A stretch of DNA of 5,030 nucleotides from an uncultured bacterium (lineage in GTDB: Bacteria; Cyanobacteriota; Vampirovibrionia; Gastranaerophilales; Gastranaerophilaceae): the NCBI GenBank assembly GCA_948888345.1, contig CAQTPN010000143.1, forward strand, positions 1 through 5,030. Direction: 5' to 3'. Below are positions 1 to 5,030 of this stretch, piece by piece (the stretch's first letter is position 1; every line of letters starts with the position of its first letter). A model generated the notes under the pieces. That model searched no databases. It was not told the DNA's origin and saw only the letters and a program-made list of their open reading frames with translations. Position numbers and translations under genes: made by a program.

Positions 1-1002
1 CACCCCCCCCCCCCCCGAAATATCGGGTACGGTGTATTTACCGGCTTCAACTTGATTTGTAATTTCCCAAGTGTTATTTTCCGTATAGATGTATGCAAGT
101 TCCGGTGCTACACTTTGATTTTGCCAAATATCCCCGGATTTTGGATTTTCGGGTTTATTTTTTTGGTAATAAACCTCTCCGTCTTTAATTGCGAAGAAAT
201 TAACCGCTCCATCAACGTTTTCAACCCTTAAACTATACTTTGCTCCGGGTTCAAAATCTGTCACATCTAAAGTTAAATCTTCTGTTATTGCGGTTGTTTT
301 ACCGTTTCCATCCGTATACACTGCAGGTGTTTTTAAAACAATAACTTTTCTTAATTCTTCATTAACCATTCCTTCATGGTATTCAAGCAATGCGGGCTCC
401 CCGTTTTTATCCACCGGTCCAGAATTAAAACAGAAGGGGATATATGTGCTTGGTAAATGTTCAAGCGGTACTTTTGCTTCACTATCAAGCGGTGCATAGC
501 CTTCTGCCTTGCCTTTTTCGGATGTGACCTGATATTCTTCCAATACCTGTTTTGTAACCAAATTACCTGAATCATCAATCACGATTGTATTTAAGATTAA
601 ATCCGATAATTCAATCTGTATTTCAATATTTAAAGTCTTGTCGCTTGTTTCATCAGCCTTAGTTTTTAATGTTTCAGGGTATTTTGCAATTGCCCAAAGC
701 TTGCCCTCCGGACTAAAAAGCCCAACTTCTCTAATGACGAAATTACCGATGCTTGGCGGGACTTGAAAACAAAAATATAAATATCCGGCACTCTTTTCTG
801 AAGATGATTTTTTGCCTTGTGCATAAATGTTGTCCTCATATAACTTATTTTTTAGCTCAATTTGTGTTTTTTCTGGCTCGTAATAACTTCCGTTTGAATC
901 GCCTACAGCCATTGTTGCGGGCTTGAAACCACGATTGTTTGCAACACAATTTAAAATTTCAACCATTCCGTCTGTCGTTAAAACTGTATAAAAATCGCTC
1001 AT
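1..1002 (-). CDS. Phage tail fibre protein, N-terminal part (H-like; truncated by window edge)
   Basis: Reading frame starts at the ATG at 1000-1002 and stays open for 334 codons to the window edge, so the C-terminus is missing. Residues 1 to about 155 look like the conserved N-terminal domain of phage tail-collar/fibre proteins (DUF3751 type): an early MAVGDSNG segment (31-38), then VPPSIGNFVIREVGLFSPEGKL-like sequence around 81-102 and a KYPETLKT stretch near 107-114. This domain is thought to attach the fibre to the baseplate via tail protein I. Residues 169-184 (GYAPLDSEAKVPLEHL) are a linker seen before variable receptor-binding parts. After that comes a beta-rich region, a GDIWQNQSVAPELAYIY element (290-306) and a poly-Gly tract. 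The start overlaps the tail I stop as ATGA, with AAGGAA 8 nt upstream. Role inferred: host recognition. Family call is firm; receptor and distal domains are unknown. Confidence 0.88.
   Translation of the reverse strand, partial: MSDFYTVLTTDGMVEILNCVANNRGFKPATMAVGDSNGSYYEPEKTQIELKNKLYEDNIYAQGKKSSSEKSAGYLYFCFQVPPSIGNFVIREVGLFSPEGKLWAIAKYPETLKTKADETSDKTLNIEIQIELSDLILNTIVIDDSGNLVTKQVLEEYQVTSEKGKAEGYAPLDSEAKVPLEHLPSTYIPFCFNSGPVDKNGEPALLEYHEGMVNEELRKVIVLKTPAVYTDGNGKTTAITEDLTLDVTDFEPGAKYSLRVENVDGAVNFFAIKDGEVYYQKNKPENPKSGDIWQNQSVAPELAYIYTENNTWEITNQVEAGKYTVPDISGGGGV
3..16 (-). repeat. Homopolymeric G14 tract inside the tail fibre gene
   Basis: Fourteen consecutive C on the plus strand read as G14 in the fibre gene, finishing a TCG Ser codon, making four GGG Gly codons and starting a GTG codon. 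Of the 22 other glycine codons in this gene only three are GGG, so the run is not explained by local codon use. Tracts of this length are prone to slipped-strand length change. Because it lies 2 bases from the window start, an artefact or contig-end effect cannot be excluded. Confidence 0.7.
85..102 (-). repeat. 18-nt direct repeat, copy in tail fibre gene
   Basis: Plus-strand sequence atagatgtatgcaagttc is identical to 2182-2199 in the baseplate J gene, same orientation and same codon phase. It encodes ELAYIY within SVAPELAYIY (fibre residues 297-306). Flanking bases differ at both ends. Confidence 0.8.
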
Positions 1003-1556
1003 ATTTGTACTTCCTTTGTCTTTATTGCAGCGGTTTCAAGGGTTTTAATCCTTGTGCCTACATAAATTTTTGCCTTTGAACATAAAAAGTAATTAATAAC
1101 ATCTAAAATCCGGCTTAATGGCTTATAATTTTTAATCATTTCTTTAATTTCAGCTTCAAAATTATCATCAAGCCCGCGGTCATATATATTCAAAAACTCA
1201 ATCCTAAAATGCCCAATACGCCCGTTATATTCATCCCACTCTTTAATTTCAGCCTCAATATTTAATGTTTGCAATGCCTCTTTTAAAGTGGGCATACTTC
1301 CTTTTTTAGCGTGTAATTGAACCGAATTTTTAATTAAATTTTGTTTCTGTTCGTTTGTTTTAGCAAGGTTCCACCCCTCATATCCCATAATATGCCCTTC
1401 TTTAGCTAAAATCGGGAGCAGGGTTTCATCAACATTTTCAACCGGGCAAAGCAAGAGTTTTTTAAGGTCAACTTTGAAAGCCTCTTTCATACAGTTTTCA
1501 AGGGCTAAATTGTGCTTATCCTGCAAAACATAGGGTAATAGTGAATTATTACTCAT
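999..1556 (-). CDS. I: Phage tail protein I (baseplate wedge component)
   Basis: A 185-residue protein with the layout of the P2 gpI family. Residues 43-62 (DETLLPILAKEGHIMGYEGW) match the family's 'LLP.LA....V..W' opening. Residues 68-90 carry the NEQKQNLIKNSVQLHAKKGS-type helix followed by a Gly turn, and 91-107 give LKEALQTLNIEAEIKEW, the usual 'alk.al..lg....i.EW' segment. In P2-type tails gpI sits at the baseplate periphery between gpJ and the fibre and helps attach the fibre. That role is family knowledge. The gene overlaps the J gene end by 8 nt, and GAGAGGG lies 6 nt before its ATG at 1554-1556. Its TGA overlaps the fibre ATG, so the two are probably translationally coupled. Length is near the family norm. 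Confidence 0.9.
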   Translation of the reverse strand: MSNNSLLPYVLQDKHNLALENCMKEAFKVDLKKLLLCPVENVDETLLPILAKEGHIMGYEGWNLAKTNEQKQNLIKNSVQLHAKKGSMPTLKEALQTLNIEAEIKEWDEYNGRIGHFRIEFLNIYDRGLDDNFEAEIKEMIKNYKPLSRILDVINYFLCSKAKIYVGTRIKTLETAAIKTKEVQI

Positions 1557-2520
1557 CAGTTACCCTCTCATAAGTTATATTACCGATTTTGCCCCTGTAT
1601 GCGGTATCTATTTTTGCAGGCAGATTTGAGGTTGGTTTTGTAACCTTAAAATCAAAAACCCCGTCAATTGAATTTATATAAGATATAATATGATTTTTAA
1701 CAACAGATTTTTTTAAAAGCATATTAACGCCATCTAAATATTTATTTAAAAGCTCATTAACCTGCATTTTAACGGTTGTTTCATCGGCATCTTTTTTAAA
1801 ATAAACTTTGCCGTTGATGCTAAATTCTTCAACAGCTGCATATTTTGGCACAGGATAATCGCAAAGCGGCTTAACCGGTTTTAAAGTATTTAAAATTTTA
1901 TCCAAAAGGCCTTCTATTTCTTCACCGTCTTTTGTTAAAATATGCAAAAACGTCCTGTAAGGGTGCGGCACAGCTACTTTAATTTTAGAACCTGCTTCAA
2001 GCGTTTTATTTAAAGTGATTTCAACTTCACCCTCTTTATAATCACAAACAGCATTAAAAATATCAGTGGTTATCTCGCTTGTAGTCATAACAAATTCTGT
2101 ATTACCAATTTTGATTACAATATCATCTTCAGGCACTTCGCATTGAACATCTTTAATGGCAGAATCGGCCGATTTTGTAAAATAGATGTATGCAAGTTCA
2201 GGACCTGCAACAGAAAAACCCTCGGGCGATAACAAAATTCTTTCAATATAATCTTTGTCATCCTCATTTTCAAGACGTTTACAGTTCTTTTGTGCTCCTA
2301 AAAAGTCTAAAAATGGTGCTCTTGAGTACTCTACGATATTGAGTCTACAAGCATCATTTATCTGGTTCTTAATAAGGTTTGCATAATAAACCATTAAGGC
2401 AATTAAAATCCTTGTATCATGCGCATTTTGAATTTTTGAATCAGTGTCTTTTTCAAACTTTTTAATTAAAAGCTCTTCATCTGCTTTTGGGTCAATCTTT
2501 ATAAATTCAGGAGTATTCAT
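1549..2520 (-). CDS. J: Baseplate assembly protein J (gp47-like wedge protein)
   Basis: A 323-residue baseplate J/gp47 family protein. The diagnostic segment is at residues 67-118: RAPFLDFLGAQKN, then DKDYIERILLSPEGF, then SVAGPELAYIYFTKSA, matching the family pattern 'eGFS.AGP..aY.yha.sa'. The C-terminal third (about 187-265) has the usual 'VPHPY...ILTKDGE...LLDKIL..LKPVKPLCDYP' part followed by a strand-helix stretch ending in VNELLNKYLD. J proteins form the wedges that join the central hub to the sheath and fibres. P2 gpJ is about 302 residues; here residues about 129-184 look like extra sequence between conserved blocks. The ATG overlaps the W stop as TAATG, and GGAGG (2531-2535) lies 10 nt upstream. 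The only other oddity is the 18-nt repeat shared with the fibre gene. Confidence 0.92.
   Translation of the reverse strand: MNTPEFIKIDPKADEELLIKKFEKDTDSKIQNAHDTRILIALMVYYANLIKNQINDACRLNIVEYSRAPFLDFLGAQKNCKRLENEDDKDYIERILLSPEGFSVAGPELAYIYFTKSADSAIKDVQCEVPEDDIVIKIGNTEFVMTTSEITTDIFNAVCDYKEGEVEITLNKTLEAGSKIKVAVPHPYRTFLHILTKDGEEIEGLLDKILNTLKPVKPLCDYPVPKYAAVEEFSINGKVYFKKDADETTVKMQVNELLNKYLDGVNMLLKKSVVKNHIISYINSIDGVFDFKVTKPTSNLPAKIDTAYRGKIGNITYERVTDE
2182..2199 (-). repeat. 18-nt direct repeat, copy in baseplate J gene
   Basis: Identical to 85-102 in the fibre gene. Here it encodes ELAYIY within SVAGPELAYIY (J residues 103-113). This is a family-conserved place in J proteins, which suggests that the J copy is the native one if the two are related. 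Confidence 0.8.
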
Positions 2521-2858
2521 TAAATGTAAACCTCCGTAAAATCTTTGCTTTCATCTTCTTTGTATAAAAAATAAATAACCATTTTAACGGTTCCGTTTTC
2601 CGTGAAGTCACCAACAACCTCCGAAATATTGCACCTTGGCTCTTGAATCGGAATTTCTTTTGAATAAACTCCGATTAAATAATCAATTGCAAGCGGTGAT
2701 TTCTCACCTATTGCAGGCATTAAATCGCAGCCAAATTCAGGCATAAAAGGAACACTTCCTTTTTGTGTTGAAGCAATGGTTTTAACACACTGTTTAACAT
2801 CTTCTTTGCCTGAAATTGTTTCATTTATTGAATTTCGTTTGTGTTGGCGGCTTTCCAT
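2520..2858 (-). CDS. W: Baseplate assembly protein W (gp25-like)
   Basis: A 112-residue gp25/gpW-like wedge protein. The core is visible at residues 18-62: KEDVKQCVKTIAS, then TQKGSVPFMPEFGCDL (31-46), the family's 'l.T.kGe...rPdFG.dl' motif, then a helical PLAIDYLIGVYSKEI stretch. The C-terminus (about 73-100) is PRCNISEVVGDFTENGTVKMVIYF, the usual 'pR..i..v.v....g.l.i.i.y' strands. Family members of about 110-140 residues link the sheath's first ring to the wedge and resemble T4 gp25. The ATG at 2856-2858 is the only plausible start: upstream the frame meets a TAA without another ATG. Its ribosome binding site is poor, since the nearest AAGGA-like sequence is about 18 nt away. The stop overlaps the J start. 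Confidence 0.9.
   Translation of the reverse strand: MESRQHKRNSINETISGKEDVKQCVKTIASTQKGSVPFMPEFGCDLMPAIGEKSPLAIDYLIGVYSKEIPIQEPRCNISEVVGDFTENGTVKMVIYFLYKEDESKDFTEVYI
2531..2535 (-). promoter_or_regulatory. Ribosome binding site of the J gene
   Basis: GGAGG on the minus strand, 10 nt before the J ATG, inside the last codons of W. It fixes the J start at the TAATG overlap. Confidence 0.75.
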
Positions 2859-2917
2859 AATTATATTTTCTAAAGTCCTTAGCCTTTTTTCATATTATTG
2901 AAATATTATTTTATTGT
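2859..2917 (-). other. 59-bp V-W intergenic gap, no recognisable gene or terminator
   Basis: This is the only untranslated gap in the window. It is very AT-rich. It holds a four-codon ATG-to-TAA mini-ORF (2879-2893, MKKG) without its own ribosome binding site, an AAGGA-like sequence about 18 nt before the W ATG, and TATAAT at 2860-2865, too close to the ATG to be a useful -10 box. I see no strong hairpin. Confidence 0.6.
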
Positions 2918-3385
2918 TTATATTGTCACAGATGGTTTTCCGGTGCTTGAACCATTATTGCCGTTCGGATGTTCGTGAGTGTTTGAGTGTTGCCTTACTG
3001 AATCAAGCGTGCCTTTAGCATCCTGCACTTTGCCGCCTGCGATGATATTTTTACTTACATAAAGGTTTTCAACCTCTAAATTAAAGGATTTTGACCCCTC
3101 TGTATGTGAAAATGAAGCTCCGTCTTCAAATTGAATGAAGACATCCCCCAAATCTTCTGGTGGCAAATCTTCATCATTATAAATTCCGCCTAAAATGACC
3201 CCGTCACATAGGTCATCCGTTAAAATAACGGCTACCAATTGTTCTAATTCGGGCATTATTTTAGATTTTTTAGTTACGGTGAATTTTTGTGGCACTTTAA
3301 GCCACATATCTTCTAAGCTCCAAGCTTCAAAATGTACCCTCGCTTCTAATCCCTTTATTTCTTTTACCACGCCAAATTCTAGCAT
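2918..3385 (-). CDS. V: Baseplate assembly protein V (central tail spike)
   Basis: A 155-residue gpV/gp45-family spike protein. Residues 1-75 form the OB-fold part: VVKEIKGLEARVHF at the start, then LEQLVAVILTDDLCDGVILGGIYNDEDLPP (47-76), the classic 'G.vLG.iyn..d.pP' signature. Residues 80-125 are short strands that would build the trimeric beta-helix needle. The C-terminus has H133, H137 and H139 (HEH at 137-139) followed by GNNGSSTGKP, equivalent to the HxH tip that binds a metal ion in P2 gpV-type spikes. The protein is expected to sit below the D hub and pierce the outer membrane; membrane type is not shown here. With its own metal tip, no separate PAAR protein is needed, and none is seen. 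The start overlaps the D end by 7 nt and has AAGGAG 10 nt upstream. Confidence 0.92.
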   Translation of the reverse strand: MLEFGVVKEIKGLEARVHFEAWSLEDMWLKVPQKFTVTKKSKIMPELEQLVAVILTDDLCDGVILGGIYNDEDLPPEDLGDVFIQFEDGASFSHTEGSKSFNLEVENLYVSKNIIAGGKVQDAKGTLDSVRQHSNTHEHPNGNNGSSTGKPSVTI

Positions 3386-4377
3386 TTTACAATCTCTCCT
3401 TCCTGTTTTAAGCCCGATTCGTCAATTTTTAAGGTGTGTGTTTTAATGTGGTATTTACCTTCGTGTTTGCCTATTCCAACCAAATCAAAATTCACACCTG
3501 CCATAAAAAGCTTATTTGGTTTTGTAGGCTCTATCCTGCCCGTAACTTCTCTATTTGAATTTTTAAGAGCAGATTGTGCCACGATTTTTGCTTCAGATAA
3601 TGAGGAACATCTTTTATAAACTGTTAAAATATCTGTGATTTCCGTATTTCCAATGGCCGCATAGGTTTTAACAGATTTTGTTTTTAAATCCAAATATTGA
3701 ACTTTTGCTTGGCCATAAATCTTTGTCACAGTATCATTTAAGGACAAATCTTCTATATCTGCCGATTTTGATAAAATAAATAAGGATTCGCCCGATTCAA
3801 GTTCCGCAAGGGAAATAAAAGTTAAGTATCCGTCCTTGATATTAAAAATATAGCCGTATAGCTTTGAAACGCGTTTTAAGAAAGCAATATCAGATTCGTT
3901 CTTTTGAACAATTGTGCCGATTTTTATACTTCCCGTGTTGCCTAAAACCTTGAAACTGTAAGATTTTCCGATTTCTGCAGCGATTTGATTTAAAGTTCTT
4001 CCTGTCCAATTCTTTATTTTTTGAGTGCGCACAGAAAAATTTGTAGAGGTCGCAAGTGCTTTAATTTCAACAGTATCGCCTGATAAACCCCAATTAAACG
4101 AATTTTCATCAATTGTAAATGTGCCCGGTTCAAAAACATCTTCACCGTATTGAATTGAAACAGTTAATTTATCGCCCTTGTTTGGATACCATAAATCTGA
4201 AAAATACCCATCATCATTGTTTAGAGAAAGTGCAAGCTCATCTGATTGCTCATCTTCAAACTCGTTAAAGGTCAAACTCCTTAAATATTTTGAAAAATCC
4301 TTACTTGCGTCCTTACCATTGTAAAGAAGTGTTACGATAGGCTTTGGCGGTTTATTTGTTTTGTTTATTGTTTCCAT
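3379..4377 (-). CDS. D: Phage late control protein D (tail hub)
   Basis: A 332-residue member of the phage GPD family (P2 gpD, Mu gp44, T4 gp27-like). N-terminal residues 13-90 (IVTLLYNGKDASKDFSKYL, FEDEQSDELALSLNNDDGYF, KGDKLTVSIQYG) form the first hub barrel. Residues 120-190 contain WTGRTLNQIAAEIGKSY followed by the diagnostic QKNESDIAFLKRVSKLYGY (158-176) and the DGYLTF strand. The last 50 residues (AGVNFDLVGIGKHEGKYHIKTHTLKIDESG) match the family's closing 'G.Y.i....H.id.sG' part. D forms the trimeric hub joining tail tube to spike V, which follows directly. In P2 and Mu relatives it is essential for tail assembly; the 'late control' name is historical. The start overlaps the X gene by 13 nt, with GAGG 8 nt upstream. 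Length is typical and nothing is missing. Confidence 0.92.
   Translation of the reverse strand: METINKTNKPPKPIVTLLYNGKDASKDFSKYLRSLTFNEFEDEQSDELALSLNNDDGYFSDLWYPNKGDKLTVSIQYGEDVFEPGTFTIDENSFNWGLSGDTVEIKALATSTNFSVRTQKIKNWTGRTLNQIAAEIGKSYSFKVLGNTGSIKIGTIVQKNESDIAFLKRVSKLYGYIFNIKDGYLTFISLAELESGESLFILSKSADIEDLSLNDTVTKIYGQAKVQYLDLKTKSVKTYAAIGNTEITDILTVYKRCSSLSEAKIVAQSALKNSNREVTGRIEPTKPNKLFMAGVNFDLVGIGKHEGKYHIKTHTLKIDESGLKQEGEIVKC
3396..3401 (-). promoter_or_regulatory. Ribosome binding site of the V gene
   Basis: AAGGAG on the minus strand, 10 nt before the V ATG, within the final codons of D. It supports the overlapping V start and coupled translation. Confidence 0.75.
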
Positions 4378-4577
4378 ATAGGCAACCTCGTTTTATCATT
4401 TGTCTTCATTTCGGGTACAGGGATTTTCAAAACCGTTCCTTCGGGCAATACCGGGATTATTTTTACGTGGGGATTTGCCTCAATTATGGGTGCAATATCA
4501 TAAGTACTGCCAAATTTATAGGCAATTGTGTCCCATCTTTCGTTCTGTCCGGTTGTGTAAAGAATATAAGAGGTCAT
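4365..4577 (-). CDS. X: Tail protein X (LysM-like)
   Basis: A 70-residue protein of the P2 gpX family. Residues 4-55 follow the LysM-like pattern of these proteins: a YILYTTGQNERWDTIAYKFG opening (strand, then 'DtIa...yG' helix), IAPIIEANPHV (28-38, the 'v~~ieaNPgl' helix) and PVLPEGTVLKIPVP (42-55, the closing strand). The family's function is not firmly settled. By position before D it is placed at the tail tube end or hub, and the LysM fold suggests contact with peptidoglycan or with other tail proteins. Its ATG directly follows the stop of the upstream gene. GGGGAGG (4585-4591) lies 7 nt upstream, so the start is secure. Its end overlaps the D gene by 13 nt. Length is normal for the family. 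Confidence 0.88.
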   Translation of the reverse strand: MTSYILYTTGQNERWDTIAYKFGSTYDIAPIIEANPHVKIIPVLPEGTVLKIPVPEMKTNDKTRLPIWKQ

Positions 4578-5030
4578 TTAAAAACCTCCCCGAAGCGAGC
4601 CATCCAACATTAATTCTGGGATTGCCCTTATACTTTGTGCCACGTTTAATGCTTCAGCAGGACTTAAATTGCTGTTATTTTTAACCGCATCCGCATAAGT
4701 CCCAACAGTATTATATAAATCCCCAACATCAACCCCTGAAATATCCCTTACAACGGAATTTGACACGGTTCTAACCAATTCTTTACCCATATCAGTCAAG
4801 GATGTGTTCAAAAGGGCAGTATTAACATTTTCTTTAAACGATTCAACGGTTGAAACCTTTGCTTTTGCAGTCAATTCTTTAATTTTAGAATTTTTTTCAC
4901 TAACAGCCTTCGTTTCATCAATTAAGCCCGCCTCACCTTCCGGCTTAAAATCAGGGTCAATTGGCACTTCAAGCAAATTAAAATTAATTTCGGCGTAAAT
5001 AATTGTACCTTTAAGTACCCTTGTTAATGT
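4578..5030 (-). CDS. DNA circularisation-type protein (Mu N-like), C-terminal part, truncated by window edge
   Basis: The frame is open from the right window edge to the TAA at 4578-4580, giving 150 visible residues with no credible internal start. A TTG at 4974-4976 has no ribosome binding site and lies inside a conserved-looking strand. The first visible residues, LKGTIIYAEINFNLLEVPIDPDF, resemble the end of the DNA_circ_N domain, where a beta strand ends in 'F.E.g'. The rest is mainly helical with charged and Asn/Ser-rich stretches and ends in SLRGGF. In Mu-like phages this protein lies between the tape measure and the D-type hub gene and is now thought of as a tail tip (distal tail) component; the circularisation name is inherited. 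The position directly before X and D fits. The assignment rests on one short motif and context, so it is moderate. Confidence 0.6.
   Translation of the reverse strand, partial: TLTRVLKGTIIYAEINFNLLEVPIDPDFKPEGEAGLIDETKAVSEKNSKIKELTAKAKVSTVESFKENVNTALLNTSLTDMGKELVRTVSNSVVRDISGVDVGDLYNTVGTYADAVKNNSNLSPAEALNVAQSIRAIPELMLDGSLRGGF
4585..4591 (-). promoter_or_regulatory. Ribosome binding site of the X gene
   Basis: GGGGAGG on the minus strand, 7 nt before the X ATG and embedded in the last codons of the preceding gene. It is the strongest such site in the window and fixes the X start. Confidence 0.75.

Noticed and set aside
351..578. A 75-codon minus-strand ORF within the fibre region
   Set aside because: It overlaps the long open fibre frame out of phase; that frame has clear family similarity and this one has none.
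2860..2865. TATAAT on the minus strand as a -10 promoter box
   Set aside because: It ends one base before the W ATG, so transcription would begin inside the gene; such hexamers are expected by chance in AT-rich sequence.
2879..2893. Four-codon MKKG leader ORF upstream of W
   Set aside because: No ribosome binding site and no attenuator-like hairpin; best explained as chance.
4974..4976. TTG as the start of a 132-residue protein
   Set aside because: No ribosome binding site precedes it, and the frame is open and family-like upstream to the window edge, so the gene is simply truncated.
3195..4998. Several plus-strand ORFs of 61-94 codons opposite D, X and the N-like gene
   Set aside because: They are antisense to genes with clear family motifs and have no recognisable domains.
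1..5030. CRISPR array, tRNA, insertion sequence or defence system
   Set aside because: No regularly spaced repeats, cloverleaf-like sequence, transposase or non-tail gene was seen; coding sequence fills almost the entire window.

Overview
The window is an AT-rich stretch (roughly mid-30s % G+C by eye) filled by one co-directional gene cluster on the minus strand. It is the distal tail and baseplate module of a contractile-tailed (myovirus) prophage or a derived tail-like particle. The sequence alone does not identify the host. Clear GGAGG-type ribosome binding sites and standard-code ORFs show a bacterial phage. No integrase, capsid, lysis or host gene is present to tell an intact prophage from a tailocin.

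Layout in transcription order (high to low coordinates): the C-terminal part of a DNA-circularisation-type protein (Mu N-like, cut by the right edge); tail protein X with a LysM-like fold; late control protein D (the hub); baseplate protein V (the spike); baseplate protein W (gp25-like); baseplate protein J (the wedge); tail protein I; and the N-terminal 334 codons of a tail fibre protein (H-like), cut by the left edge. Six of the seven junctions abut or overlap by at most 13 bases. The only real gap is 59 bp between V and W, so the cluster looks like one late operon with coupled translation.

Together these genes build the end of the tail. X and D form the hub around the tube, V is the central spike with a His-rich metal-binding tip, W, J and I form the wedges around the hub, and the fibre attached to I contacts the host. 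The order matches P2/Mu-type tails. It mixes a Mu-type N protein with a P2-type X protein.

The most notable signal is at the left edge. The fibre frame runs into 14 consecutive G (minus strand) encoding glycines, after which the window ends. This could be a slippage-prone, phase-variable tract in a receptor-binding gene, the start of a Gly-rich C-terminal domain, or an assembly or sequencing artefact at a contig end. An 18-nt perfect repeat shared by the fibre and J genes is a second oddity. Apart from these, the region is a conventional tail module, and no new type of system is evident.
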